Positions 54,218-64,000 of a DNA stretch of 64,000 bases are shown here, one piece after another (the stretch's first letter is position 1; every line of letters starts with the position of its first letter). The DNA lies in the NCBI GenBank assembly GCA_019448385.1, contig JAGTXO010000032.1:367220-431219 (forward strand), read 5' to 3'. This DNA is from Diacronema lutheri (lineage: Eukaryota > Haptophyta > Pavlovophyceae > Pavlovales > Pavlovaceae). Made by a program: the position numbers and the translations under genes. The notes beneath the pieces were generated by a model. It had not been told where the DNA came from. It did not search any database and saw nothing but the letters and a program-made list of their open reading frames with translations.

Positions 54218-56743
54218 GTGCGCGCAGCGCAGAACGGCGCGCCAGCTCCGTCACCTGCGCGCCGCCGCGCCCGTGCCCCTCGCGCGCAGGGGCGCCCTGC
54301 GGACCTGCGGCTGCAACAGGCGCACTTTGGCATGCGCGAAGATGCCGACGCGGATGTGCGCCGCGCGCACGAGGCGCTGCGCCGGGCGAGACAGGGTGTG
54401 GCGTGCGCCAAGGCCAGCGTGCGGCAGATGGAGGCGGCGTTGCTCAACGCGACGCGCTGCGCCACCGCGGTGCTCGCGCCGCGTGGCGTGCCGGAGGGTG
54501 ACGAGCAGGCCGCGGCGAGAGAGCAGGCGGCGCTGGACCGGGAGGCGCCGCCGGCCGCGCAACGCGCGGCGCCGACGGCGCGCTCGCCCTCGGAGCCGCC
54601 GTCCGAGTGGGGCCCGCCAGCGGTCGGCCGGCGCCCGACGCCGCGTGCACTGTCGCACGCCGCGGGTCGCGGGGACGACAACCCGTTTGCGCCGCTCGCA
54701 ACCGTCAGCGGCGATTGGTCGCCCACGCCGAGCTCGCGCTCGCCGTCCTCGCCGCCGCGGCAGCCGCCGTCCGACCGCCGCAGCGCGCAGCGTCGCAGCG
54801 CGCGCGCGCGGCCGCCGAGGCCGACCGTTTCGCCCGAGGACGCGCTCGCAGCCGAGCGCCAGGCGCGCGCGCTGTCGGAGCAGGCGGAGCAGAGGCGCGC
54901 CAAAAAGGCCGCCGCCAAGGCCGCGCGCCGCGCCGCGCGCGCCGCCGACAAGCGGACGGCGCGCGTCGTCCACGCGTGCGTAAGCGCCGCCTTGCGGCGC
55001 GTCTGCACGAGCGTCGCCACGGGCACGCCGCTCGCCGTGCTCCGCGAGCGCGCCGAGGGGCCGCGCGCGCCGAAGCCCGCGCCCGCGCCGCCACGCCGCG
55101 CAGCGGACGGCGGCCGCGCGCTCCGCCACGCGCGCCGTGCGGCCGCCGCGGCGGCGGAGCGCGAGGCGGCGGTGGCGGCCGACGCCGACGAGCGGTTCGA
55201 GCGGCAGCCCTCCGCCGCCCGGTTCGACGGCGGCGATGGCGGCGGAGGCGGCCACGTCGAAGCGAGCGCGCGACCGCGCGCCGGCGAGGCCGGCGAGGCT
55301 GGCGCGCACGGCGCGCCTGGCGCAGCGGGGACCCCGGCGGCGTCGCTCGCGTCGCGCAGCCCGTGTGATGCGCGCCGCACGGCACGCCTCCCGCACGCAC
55401 GCGCCGCAGCCACCTGCGCACGCAACGGCGGCTGGGGTGGCAACGTCGGCGGCGACGTGTGCGGCGGTTGTTTCGGCGGCGGCGGCGTCCGTCGCGACGC
55501 CTGCGGCGGCGGCGACGCCACCTGCGGCTGCGGCGATGGCGGCGTCGGTGCTGGCGCTGGCGAGGCCCCTGCACACGGTGCGCCGGCGCGCGCGACGGCG
55601 TCGCGCTTGCTGCGCTTGCTCGGCGCGCCACGCGCCGTGCTCGGTGCGATGGCGCACGCCGCGGCCGTGTTGGCGCGCGGCGTGGCCGCAGCCGTCGCTG
55701 GCGTGCGCGCCGCCGCGCGCGCCGTGCGGCGCGCGCGCCGCCGAGCGCCTCGCGCGCGCCGCACGGCTGCGCGGCGGGCTCGCGGCCCGCCGATGCGCGA
55801 CGTCGACGGCGCCCTGCGGCCCTCGCCGTCCTGGTTGCGCACACGCCTCGTCTGCGGCCGGCGCCTCGCGCCTCTGCGCCGCGCGGGCGCGCGCCCGCCG
55901 CCCGCACACGCCGCGCCGAGTTCCCGCGCGCGCGCTGCGCAACCCGACAGCGACGCGCCGGCGTGCGCGCCGCGGCGCTCGGCGCCTGTCGGTGCGCCGC
56001 CGCGCGCGCGTGGCCTGCGCGCGGCGCGCGCACGGCGCTTCCTCGACGTCGCCGGCCGCGCGGCGCGGAGCGCGCGCCTCGGCGCGCGCATCACGCGCCA
56101 GCGCACGCCGGGTTCGCCATCGGAGCCCTGCACGGCCGAGAGCGGCGACGGCGCGGGCGCCGGCGGCGTCGGCGCGGCGGCGCCTGGCGCGGCGACGATG
56201 CGCGCCACCGGCGCGCGCGCAGCGCGCGCTGCGGCGGCGGCGGTCGGTGGCGCCTCGCGTCTCGCGCGCCGCGCGATGGCAAGCGCCGCCGCCGCTGCCA
56301 CCTCCATCGCCGGCGCTGCCGCCTCCACCGTCGCCGCCGCCGCCGTTGCCATCGGCGCGGCCGTCACGTCACCGGCGTTCGCCGCGGCGCGCGGCATGGC
56401 GGCCGCATGCGTCGCTGCCTGCGCCCGCCCCACCGCCGCGCAGGCGGCCGCGTCGCGCGCGCTCGGCGCGCTCTTCGTGCTCGTCGACGCGGCCGACGCG
56501 GCGGGCGACAGCGACGCCGCGCTCGGCGCGCTCGCGGCCGCGGTCGACGCGACGGAGCTGCGCCCGCCGCCGGCCTTTTGGCGCGCGGGCCGCGCCGCGG
56601 CGTACGCACCGCGTCCGCCGCCCCTCGACTCGGCGCGGCCGCGCTACAACCGGCGCGCGCGCGCACCTAGCCCTCCCGTCGCGGCCCGCGCGGCGCAATC
56701 TCGCGCGCGCGGTGCGCGAGCTCACGCGCGCCGCGCGCGCTGA
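54218..56743 (+). CDS. Ala/Arg-rich open frame, continuation or separate protein, unknown
   Basis: Different frame from the preceding protein; the switch falls at a (GC)n microsatellite (54,167-54,190). It begins plausibly with coiled coil (LQQAHFGMREDADADVRRAH, SVRQMEAALLNATR, EDALAAERQARALSEQAEQR) and ends in Ala-rich hydrophobic segments (ATSIAGAAASTVAAAAVAIG, LGALFVLVDAADAAGDSDAA). In between are Gly/Cys-rich and Arg-rich low-complexity stretches. No known domain. It may be the frameshifted C-terminal half of the protease protein. Confidence 0.35.
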   Translation: MRAAQNGAPAPSPARRRARAPRAQGRPADLRLQQAHFGMREDADADVRRAHEALRRARQGVACAKASVRQMEAALLNATRCATAVLAPRGVPEGDEQAAAREQAALDREAPPAAQRAAPTARSPSEPPSEWGPPAVGRRPTPRALSHAAGRGDDNPFAPLATVSGDWSPTPSSRSPSSPPRQPPSDRRSAQRRSARARPPRPTVSPEDALAAERQARALSEQAEQRRAKKAAAKAARRAARAADKRTARVVHACVSAALRRVCTSVATGTPLAVLRERAEGPRAPKPAPAPPRRAADGGRALRHARRAAAAAAEREAAVAADADERFERQPSAARFDGGDGGGGGHVEASARPRAGEAGEAGAHGAPGAAGTPAASLASRSPCDARRTARLPHARAAATCARNGGWGGNVGGDVCGGCFGGGGVRRDACGGGDATCGCGDGGVGAGAGEAPAHGAPARATASRLLRLLGAPRAVLGAMAHAAAVLARGVAAAVAGVRAAARAVRRARRRAPRARRTAARRARGPPMRDVDGALRPSPSWLRTRLVCGRRLAPLRRAGARPPPAHAAPSSRARAAQPDSDAPACAPRRSAPVGAPPRARGLRAARARRFLDVAGRAARSARLGARITRQRTPGSPSEPCTAESGDGAGAGGVGAAAPGAATMRATGARAARAAAAAVGGASRLARRAMASAAAAATSIAGAAASTVAAAAVAIGAAVTSPAFAAARGMAAACVAACARPTAAQAAASRALGALFVLVDAADAAGDSDAALGALAAAVDATELRPPPAFWRAGRAAAYAPRPPPLDSARPRYNRRARAPSPPVAARAAQSRARGARAHARRAR

Positions 56744-58738
56744 GCGCGAGCGCGCGCCGGCGCCGCGCGGCGCGCGCGGCGGCGTGCTCCACGCGCTGCG
56801 CGCGTCGCTCCCCGTGCACGCGCGTGCCGCGCTCGGCACGGACGCGGAGCTGCGCGCGGACATCGCCGCGTTCGCGCGCGCGCGCCGCGAGCTGCACAGC
56901 CTCACCGACGCCGAGGTGGCGGCGCTCGCGCGCCCGGACGGGCCGCCGCTGCCCGTGCGGCTCGCGTGCACGGCGGTCGCGCGCGCGCGCGGCGTGACCG
57001 TGCTGCTCGACATCGTGCCGCGCGGCGGCGGCGCGCCCGAGCGGCTCGTGTGCCGCGCCCGTCGCCGCGGCGCCGCCACGCGCACGCCACGGCCGACAGC
57101 CGCCGTTATCGCGCGCGCGCCTTGCATAGCGGCGCGCGTTGGCCACACTGAGCCGGCGCGCGCGTGCGCGGGCGGATCGATCGGGGTCGCGCGCCTCCGT
57201 TCAGCGCGCCGCCGCTCTTGGCGTGGGGCGCGGCTCGACGTGCACACCCGCGAGCGGCTGGCCACACCGGTGCCAGGCCACGTCGTGGCCTGCGCCGCCG
57301 CCTCGGCCATCGGCGCGTGCGTCGCTCGCGCGCGGCTTGGGCTTGCACGGCTGGCGCGCGCGTGGCCCTGCGCCTCCGCTCCACTGGCCGCTGCTGCTGT
57401 CGCCTTCGCGCCTGCCGCCGACGGTGTTTTCTGCGCCCCGCTGGGCGCTCCTGCATCCGCCTTCGCGCCTGCCGCCGACGGTGTTTTCCCCGCCGCACTA
57501 GCCGCTGCTGCATCCGCCTTCGCGCCTGCCGCCGATTTTCCCGCCCCACTAGTTGCTCCTGCATTCGCCTCCGCGCCTGCCACCGACGGCGTTTTCCCCG
57601 CCCCACTAGCCGCTGCCGCTGCCGCGTCCGCGCCCGCCGCCGCGGGCGCGTCTTCCGCCCCACCAGCCATCGCCGCCGCGCCCGCCGCCAACGCGCGCAC
57701 CGCCAACGTGCCCGTTGCCAACGAGGCTACCGCCACCGAACCAGCCGCCCTTGAGCTTCCCCTCCAACCCGCCAACTCGGCGCTGCTTGCGTGGGCGGGC
57801 GACGCGGCTGCGCGCCGGCTGGCCGCCGCCGCCGCGAGCGCCGGCCTCCCGCAGGCAGAGGTGGAGCGCATCGCCAGCGGCGACATGCTCGCCTCAACCG
57901 TCGACGCGTGCTGCGAGGTCGTGCTGCGCGTGCACGGGCAGGCCGGCGGCGGGCATGTCTGCCACGTGCCGCTCGCCGCGCAACCCGCGGTGTTTCAGGA
58001 CGACGCCGAGCGCGCCGCGCTGCTGCACCGCCTGCGCAGCGAGGCGACAACGCAGGCTGTCATCGGCGTGTGGAGCCCGTCGGACGAGCGCGGCGGCGCG
58101 GGCGGTGACGACGGCGCGCAGCTCGCCTCCGGCCATTTCACCGCGTTGCGCCTTGTGCGCGTCGCGCGCGCGGGCGAGCATCGCTACGACGCGGTGCTCG
58201 TCGACACGCTCGCGTCGCCCTGCAGGCAGGCGCTCATGCTCGCCAAGGCGATAACTGCCACGCTGCACGCGGCGGGTCTCGACATTTCGCGCGTGCGCCG
58301 CGCGCTGCTGCTCAACGAGGCGGCGCAGCGTGGCGCGACGTGCGGCCTCGCGATAGTGGGCGCGCTCAACGACGCGCTCGCCGCGGCGGGCTGCTCGTCC
58401 GCGCCGCGCACGTTCAGCGTGGCGGACATGTACGCTGTCGGCGAGCGCCTCCGCGTCGCGCTGACCGGCGCGGCCAGCGATCGTGCGCCGGGCGGCGTCT
58501 GCGCGGTCACGAGCGCGGTGCGCGGCGGGGGCAGCCCCGATGGCGCCGAAACGCCGCCGCAGACGCGCGGCGCCAAGGCCGCCGCTGGCGTCACCGCCGC
58601 CGCCACCGCCGCCGCCACGCCGCCGCCGCCCGCGCTGGGCGCCGCCGCCGCCGCCACCGCCGCCGCCGCCGCTGCTGCCGCCGCCGTGGCCGCGCCGCCA
58701 CCGCCGCCACCGCCGCCGCCGGCCGGCGACGCGGGCGA

Positions 58739-58802
<64 letters not shown>

Positions 58803-61080
58803 GCCGCGCGCACGTTCTTGAAGCTCGCGCCCAGGGCGCGCGCGGCCGCCTCGGCGCGTGAGGCGTTGCGCGCCGCGTGTGCGCGCGCGGACGCGGCGGC
58901 GTCGTCACACGCGTCGGCGCCGCACGCGCCCGCCGGTGCGCGCCGCCGGCGGCGCGCGGGCGCAGGCGAGCTGGCGCTCGCGGCTGCGCGCGCGCTCGCC
59001 TCGACGGAGCACGGCGATTTGACGGACGACGCGCTCGAGGCCGCCGTCGAGCAGGAGCTGGGCGACGAGCGCGGCCAACTGCTGCTGTGCACGCGGGGCG
59101 CAGCGGCGCAAAGGCCCGCGCTTTGCCGGCTCCTGAAGCACGCGTGCGCGTCGGCGCGCGCGGCGAAGCGCGCGCAATTCACGGTATTCGTCGTGCGCGC
59201 GGCCACGCGCGGCGAGCGGGGGGGCGCCGCCGCGAGGCGCGTGGACTCGGTGGTCGAGCTGTCGTGCGCGCTGCACGAGAAGGCGGGCGCGCTCGGCGGC
59301 CTCCAGAGCGTCTGTGTGCGTGGCTTTGCCCTCGAGCGCCGCCGGACACTCGACGCTGGCGCCGAGGCCGGCGCGTCCGCCATCGGCCAGGACGAGCAGG
59401 TCGAGGCAGAGGCGGGCGAGGCGTCCGTCGCCGGCGTGACGATGGCCAAGCAGCTGCGTCAGTTTGCCGAGCAAGCTGCCCGCGACGACGTGCTCTTCCA
59501 CGTCGCCGTGTCCGAGGCCGACGCCCACGCCCGGCTGGCGCGCGTTGCGGGTGACGATGTCGGCGCGTACAGCGTCGTGCTCGCAGTCGCCGGGCTCGTC
59601 TGGCTGGCCAAGGCCGACGAGGTTGCGCCGGCGGCCGCCCAGTCCGCCGCCGTGCCGCCCGCCGCCCCGCCTGCTGCCGCCACGTCCGCCGACGCCGAGC
59701 GCGACGCCTCGCCTTCCGACCGCCTGCGCGCGCTGACGCTCGCCGTGCGAGTCGCGCTCGCGCGCGGCGTGCTGCGCCACCTCCTCGCCGACGCGTCGCC
59801 GGGCGCGTCCGCGACCGCTGGCGGTAGTTGCGCGACGCCCGTCGAGGCGGCCGCGTCCGACGCCGCGCCGCCCGCCACGGGCGTCGTGACGAGTGGCGTT
59901 GCGGCGGGCGCTGTGGCGGCCGCACCGGCTGCTGCGGGCGGCGCGATGGCGGGTGCATCGCCCATCGCGCGGCCGGCGAAGCGCGCGCGGCGCACGCTCA
60001 CCGCCGCTCCAGCCGCCTCGGCCGTTGCGGCCGCTGGAGGCGCACGCGCGGGCGCACGCGGCGCGGCCGGCGCGCCTCGCGCGCGCGCCGCGCGCGCGCC
60101 GGCCGAGTACGTCTGGCTTGCCATCGCGCGCCGGATGCTGGCGGCGCGACACGCGGCGGCCGCGGGCGGCGACTTTGTCGCGTCGTGCGTCGCCGCGATG
60201 CAGGCCGAGTACGGCGACGGCTGTGCCGTCGTCGTCGGCGACGCGCCTGGTGACGCCTTGGTCGAGGCTGCGGCGGCGGCGCTGCTCGAGGGCAAGCACG
60301 CGGCGGTGAGCCTCGGCTGCGTCGACCGGCCGGCGGTGCTCGTCGTGCAGCGCGCCGTGGACGCGCCCACGTCGCGCGTGCACGGGTGGTGCGCGCACGC
60401 GGCGGGCGCCGCCGAGTTTGACGAGGGCGCCGCGCGCGACGTGTTCAACGCGATCGTCGAGCGCGCGTGGGCGCTGCGTCCGGACCCGGCCGACGGCAGC
60501 CCGCCGCCCACGCGCACGTGGGAGGTCGAGCAAATCGCTGACGACGCGCCCGACCAGGCGGGCGTGGCCGCGCTGCGCGTGCTCTACGCGCTCGTCGCGG
60601 CGCACGGCCGCTACCGCTCGGCCGCCGCGCTCTTTGGCGCGATCGCGCAGCTGCACGCGCCCGACGCCGCCGGCGCGCGCGCGGAGGTCGTCGCGGCGGC
60701 GTGCGCGGTGCCGCCCGGCGCGCGGCCGGGCGCCGCGCCGGCGGCCGCGCGGGACGACGCGAGGGAGCGCGCATGGGAGGGCGCTCAGATCGCCGCGCTC
60801 GCCGTCGGCGCGGACGCTGCGCGCAGGCGTGTCGCGCCCGTGCGCGCGCTCGTCGACGCGCTCGGCACGCCGCCGACCTCGGCGATCACGGGCGGGCCGG
60901 CGGTGCGGCTCGCGGGCGCGGGCGACGGCGGCCACGGTGCACGGTGGGTGGGCGGGCAGGCGGCGACGCCCGCCGAGCAGCTGCCGAGGGAGCTGCTGCG
61001 CGCCTACCACGAGGCGGTGCTGTGCGTCACGCCCGGCAGCCTCCAGCTCGGCCCGGCGGCGCTCGACGCGGTCACGCGGC
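56690..61080 (+). CDS. Giant Ala-rich protein with a Ulp1/C48-like protease and a dead protease-like copy
   Basis: Frame shared with a 2190-codon open frame (55137-61709); coding looks real from about 56,690. A Ulp1-like domain spans about 57,782-58,440: LLAWAGDAAARRL, His in SGHFTALRL, Asp in AVLVDTL, and Gln-x4-Cys-Gly in AAQRGATCGLAIVGAL. Then a (GCC)n run encodes about 25 Ala (58,735-58,810), next a related but unclear domain (58,970-59,640), and at about 60,100-60,620 a segment ending DDAPDQAGVAALRVLYALVA, which mimics the protease end with the Cys lost. Repeated periodic FAPAADGVFPA motifs occur near 57,410-57,620. Start unknown. Confidence 0.5.
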
Positions 61081-62533
61081 CGCGCGGAAAACGACACGCT
61101 GGAAGGCCTCCTCGCGCGCGTCAGCTGGCAGTGCGGCGCGAGGGCGAGCACGTGCGCCATGCTCGCCACGTTTTCCGAGCAGGCGGGCACCGGCTCGCGC
61201 GTCGCGCTCAAGGCCCTCCGCACGAGCTCCGACCTGGCCGGGCTGACGGCGGCTGCGGTCGGGCAGCAGGCGCCGCAGACGCCGCCGCCGCCGCTGCTCG
61301 TGATGCTCGGCCGCTGCCCCAGCCCGCTCGTCGGCGGTGGCCTCTTCCCGCCCGACCGCGCGACGGGCGAGCCGGCGGTGCACGCGGCGACGTCCGAGCT
61401 CGCCGTCGAGCTGCTGCGCGACGCGCGCGCGCTGGCCGGCACGGACGGGCGGCTCGTCGTGCTGTGCCTCGAGGCGTCCAACCCGCTCTGGTTCTGCCCC
61501 AAGGTGCGCGAGCTCGAGCTGCCGCGGACGCGGTCGGACGGCGTGCGCGCGTCCGGCTGCACCTGCCCTGCGACGTGCAGCGATGCGCGCGGCGCGGCGG
61601 GTGGCGCTGCCCGCGGCGCATCGACGCGGCCGGCGGCGCGCGCGATCAACAAGGCGGTGCTCGACCACTTCGTCGCGCTTTTCGGCCGCGAGGGCTTCGC
61701 GACCTTTGAGTTTGCGGGCGGCGGCGAGGCGAGCTGGCTGTGCGACAGCGCGGCCGGCACGACGACCGTCGCGGCGTGCGCGTCGCTGCCGCCGCGCATG
61801 GGCGATGGGCAGCTGGCCATCCGGCGGCACACGCTCGGCACGGGCGCCGACGCGCCGGCGCACGCCGTCGTCTCGCTCCGCGTCGCGCACGTGAGCCACG
61901 CCATCCGCCGCGCGGCGGACGACGGCGGCGCGCGCGCCGAGCGGATGGCGCGCGCCGCGCGCGCGTTTTGCGATGTGGCGGCCGCGCTGCGCCGTCGACG
62001 CGATCCTGGCGGAGGTGCCCGAGGACCGCCCGACGGGCACGCCCTTCCTTGGCGGGCTGCTCAAATTTTGGGACAAAGACCACGGGAGCTCGACGGCGCC
62101 AGCCACGCTCGCGCTCGGAGACGTGCGCGAGGTGGCCAAGCGGACGGCCGACGCAGCGGCCGGCCCGAGCGGACGAGGTCCCTGCGGCTGGCCGTCCGCA
62201 GGTCGCGGCGCGCGCGTGCGCTGGCGCGATTGGCGGCGGCGCGGGCGCGGCGGGCGCCTCGGACGCTGCGCCGCGTGCACTGGCGGGCGCGTCGGGTGCG
62301 CGCACGGACGGCGGCCCTGCCGACGCACCGCGCCAGCTGGAGAGCCGCTACGGCGAGGCGAGCAAGCTCGACCTACCCCAAGATTCCACTACGGGCCGCG
62401 TCCTCGACGCTCGCGAGGCCCAGGACCGCGCGCGCGTGCCTGCTGCGCCCGACGGCACAGCGCTGCGCCGCGTGCTCGACGCCGTCGGCGCGGGCGCGCC
62501 CGCGCAGCGCAGCCCGCGCTGGCACGACGAGCG
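61080..62533 (+). pseudogene. Frameshifted coding remnants between protease and nuclease
   Basis: Readable segments change frame: from about 61,084 (ENDTLEGLLARVSWQCG ... LVMLGRCPSPLVGGGLF ... LCLEASNPLWFCPKVREL ... INKAVLDHFVALFGREGF), to another frame at about 61,995 (VDAILAEVPEDRPTGTPF ... LLKFWDKDHGSS), to a third near 62,300 (ESRYGEASKLDLPQDSTTG ... ALRRVLDAVG). Each looks like real protein by composition, so one or more genes have small indels here. No named domain; the last piece probably leads into the nuclease. Confidence 0.45.
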
Positions 62534-64000
62534 ATGGAGGAGGTCACGGGCAGCAAGGTTGGCGACGTCGTGAACGACAACGCCGGCGTCGCGCACGAGA
62601 CGCTCACCGACGAGTACGTGCACCGGCGGCGGCGCGAGGTGCGGACCAAGGCGACGACCGCGGGCATCCTCGGCGAGGCCGTCGCGCTGCGCAAGCTGGC
62701 GGCCGCGTACGGCATCACCGTCGTGTGCAACCTGCCGATGGTGCGTGCGGACCCGCACGACAAGAGCGCGCCGTTCGCCTTCTCGCCGGACGGGCTCGCC
62801 ATCCTCCCCGAAAACAACGAGCAGGTCCTCGTCGAGGTGAAGACGCTCACCAAGGCGGGCGCCACGGCGCACGAGGACGGGCCGCCGCAGCCGCACCGCG
62901 ATCAGCTGCAGCTCGGCATGCACGTCCTCGGCGTGAGCAAAGCGCTCTACGTGCAGTACCTCAGGCACGAGGACCGGATCGTCGTGCACGTCGTGACGCG
63001 CGGCGCCGGCTGGCTGCTTGCATTCGCGCAGCCGAGGGTGCAGGCCTTCTGGGCGCGCGTCGTCGAGCGGCGCGCGCGGCTCGAGCGCGCGCGCGCGACC
63101 ACCCGGCTGCGAGCCGGCGGCACCGGCGGCAGCAGACGCCGCCGGGCCGCCGCTCGTGCTCGCGCTGGACGGGCGCATCCCCGCCGCGCGCGCCGCCGCC
63201 GCGCTGCACGCCGTCGCGCACGGCACCGCGAGCGCGGCGGCGGTGGCGGCGGCGGCGGCGACGGGCGACGCGACGGCGTTGCAAGACGCGATCGCGGCGC
63301 TGCGCGCGCCCGTCGGCAATGCGGCGATCGACAGCGCAGCGCGTGCGGAGCGCGCGGCCGTCGAGCGGGCGATCGCGTACCTCGGGCAGCCGGCAGGCGA
63401 CGCCGCGCCCGCGGCACGGCCGAGGCGGCCGAGGAGGAGAGGACGGTCGACGCCGACATCTGCGCGTTGCTGCACCAGCTCGGCGCGAGCGTGGCGCACG
63501 TGCACGTCGAGGACGCGGATTGCGTCACGCGTGAGCACTGGGGCGAGGGCGGTGCTCGCTGCAGCGGGCGACCCGTCGAGCGCCCCCGCCATTTCGAGCG
63601 TCATCGTCGCGCACATCGTGCGGTCCGCCGGCTTTGGCGTCGAGCTCCCCCGCCGTCGATTCGCGTCGCCCCCAGCACGGCCGACTGGCACGAGGGCTGG
63701 CTCGACGTGCAGTGCGTGCTGCTGCTGCGCACGCGCCGGCGCGGGGGGCGCGACGACGACTTTGTGGCCGTCGTCAGGCGCGGGTGGGCGCTGGTTTGCG
63801 TGCGAGCCCGGCGCGCGCGGCGGCTGCAGTGGCGGTCGTCCTGCGCCGCGCGCGGGGGCGGTCGACGGGACCGCGAGAGGCGTTCGCGGTCGTCTACGTG
63901 CGGCGCGGCGACGCGGCCGGCGACGCGCTGGCGAGCGCAGGCCGACGGGCGCGCGGCGGGGGCGCGCGCCGCAGGCGCACGCGCGCGCGGCACGCGCAAG
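62534..64000 (+). CDS. YqaJ/lambda-exonuclease-like PD-(D/E)XK nuclease, runs off right edge
   Basis: From ATG 62534 the frame is open to the window end. Residues 1-200 read as a YqaJ-type recombination nuclease: TTAGILGEAVALRKLAAAYG, FSPDGLAIL (Asp), VLVEVKTL (the ExK of PD-(D/E)XK), then PHRDQLQLGMHVLGVSKALY, the conserved Gln-containing helix that binds the DNA end, and YVQYLRHEDRIVVHVV. After about 63,120 good coding quality moves to another frame (LVLALDGRIPAARAAAALHA...) and back near 63,420 (TVDADICALLHQLGASVAHV), so the gene is damaged or continues as fragments. YqaJ enzymes chew 5' ends for single-strand annealing recombination, fitting the SSB and PIF1 nearby. Confidence 0.68.
   Translation, partial: MEEVTGSKVGDVVNDNAGVAHETLTDEYVHRRRREVRTKATTAGILGEAVALRKLAAAYGITVVCNLPMVRADPHDKSAPFAFSPDGLAILPENNEQVLVEVKTLTKAGATAHEDGPPQPHRDQLQLGMHVLGVSKALYVQYLRHEDRIVVHVVTRGAGWLLAFAQPRVQAFWARVVERRARLERARATTRLRAGGTGGSRRRRAAARARAGRAHPRRARRRRAARRRARHRERGGGGGGGGDGRRDGVARRDRGAARARRQCGDRQRSACGARGRRAGDRVPRAAGRRRRARGTAEAAEEERTVDADICALLHQLGASVAHVHVEDADCVTREHWGEGGARCSGRPVERPRHFERHRRAHRAVRRLWRRAPPPSIRVAPSTADWHEGWLDVQCVLLLRTRRRGGRDDDFVAVVRRGWALVCVRARRARRLQWRSSCAARGGGRRDRERRSRSSTCGAATRPATRWRAQADGRAAGARAAGARARGTRK

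Larger units (their letters stand above)
42140..64000. mobile_element. Candidate large viral or transposon-derived island
   Basis: This region holds, mostly on the + strand, an SSB-like/PIF1 fusion, a USP, Ulp1/C48 proteases and a YqaJ nuclease, a gene set typical of mobile DNA rather than of neighbouring host genes. Multiple small frameshifts occur here and none in the host genes at 1-37 kb. Long poly-G/C runs are concentrated at 45-50 kb. A MITE-like palindrome and the satellite lie just left. Boundaries are not defined; no terminal repeats were found, and the right end is outside the window. Confidence 0.55.

Noticed and set aside
56750-57070. OTU-type deubiquitinase domain near the start of the second giant protein
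   Set aside because: The helix/strand rhythm is suggestive, but no DGxC motif or catalytic His was found.

Overview
This window looks like nuclear DNA from a very GC-rich unicellular eukaryote, most likely a marine alga; a haptophyte is my best guess, but nothing here proves it. Evidence is dense, compact genes with short introns; splice donors that are often GTGCGC, GTACGC or GC; homopolymer C runs used as polypyrimidine tracts; and eukaryote-only genes (TIM8, RINT1/TIP20, kinesin-3, sterol C5-desaturase, USP). No CRISPR, rRNA or convincing tRNA was seen. Exon joins below were worked out by hand from frame and splice phase.

1-37 kb is a normal host gene block: the C-terminal half of a ubiquitin-specific protease (+), a TKL-like kinase with a CaaX end (-), an AMT-type ammonium transporter (-), a membrane F-box/cytochrome-b5 protein (-) divergent from a sterol C5-desaturase (+), a mitochondrial-type DnaJ (-), a 1480-residue protein fusing a three-fold repeated membrane region to a lipoxygenase domain (+), a 14-exon kinesin-3 with an FHA domain (-), a dsRBD/DEDD exonuclease (-), TIM8 (-) divergent from RINT1 (+), a Nudix hydrolase (+), a small tail-anchored protein (-), a DUF6625-like glycosyltransferase (-) divergent from a secreted protein with two VHL-beta-like domains (+), and a secreted alpha/beta hydrolase (+).

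37-42 kb is repeat-rich: a 189-bp satellite (six copies) flanked by an interspersed motif, a frameshifted gene of unknown family, and an 864-bp giant palindrome whose arms are themselves MITE-like inverted-repeat units built on a TGTAGGG heptamer.

42-64 kb is unlike the host block and looks like a large, partly decayed mobile or viral element. It holds an OB/SSB-like N-terminus fused to a PIF1 helicase (at least five small frameshifts), an apparently intact USP-type deubiquitinase, long alanine/arginine-rich reading frames carrying Ulp1/C48-type cysteine protease domains (two with catalytic residues, one apparently dead), and a YqaJ/lambda-exonuclease-like PD-(D/E)XK nuclease that runs off the right edge. 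No transposase, Rep, DNA polymerase or capsid gene is visible, so the element class is open and it probably continues past 64,000. This island is the best candidate for an undescribed system.
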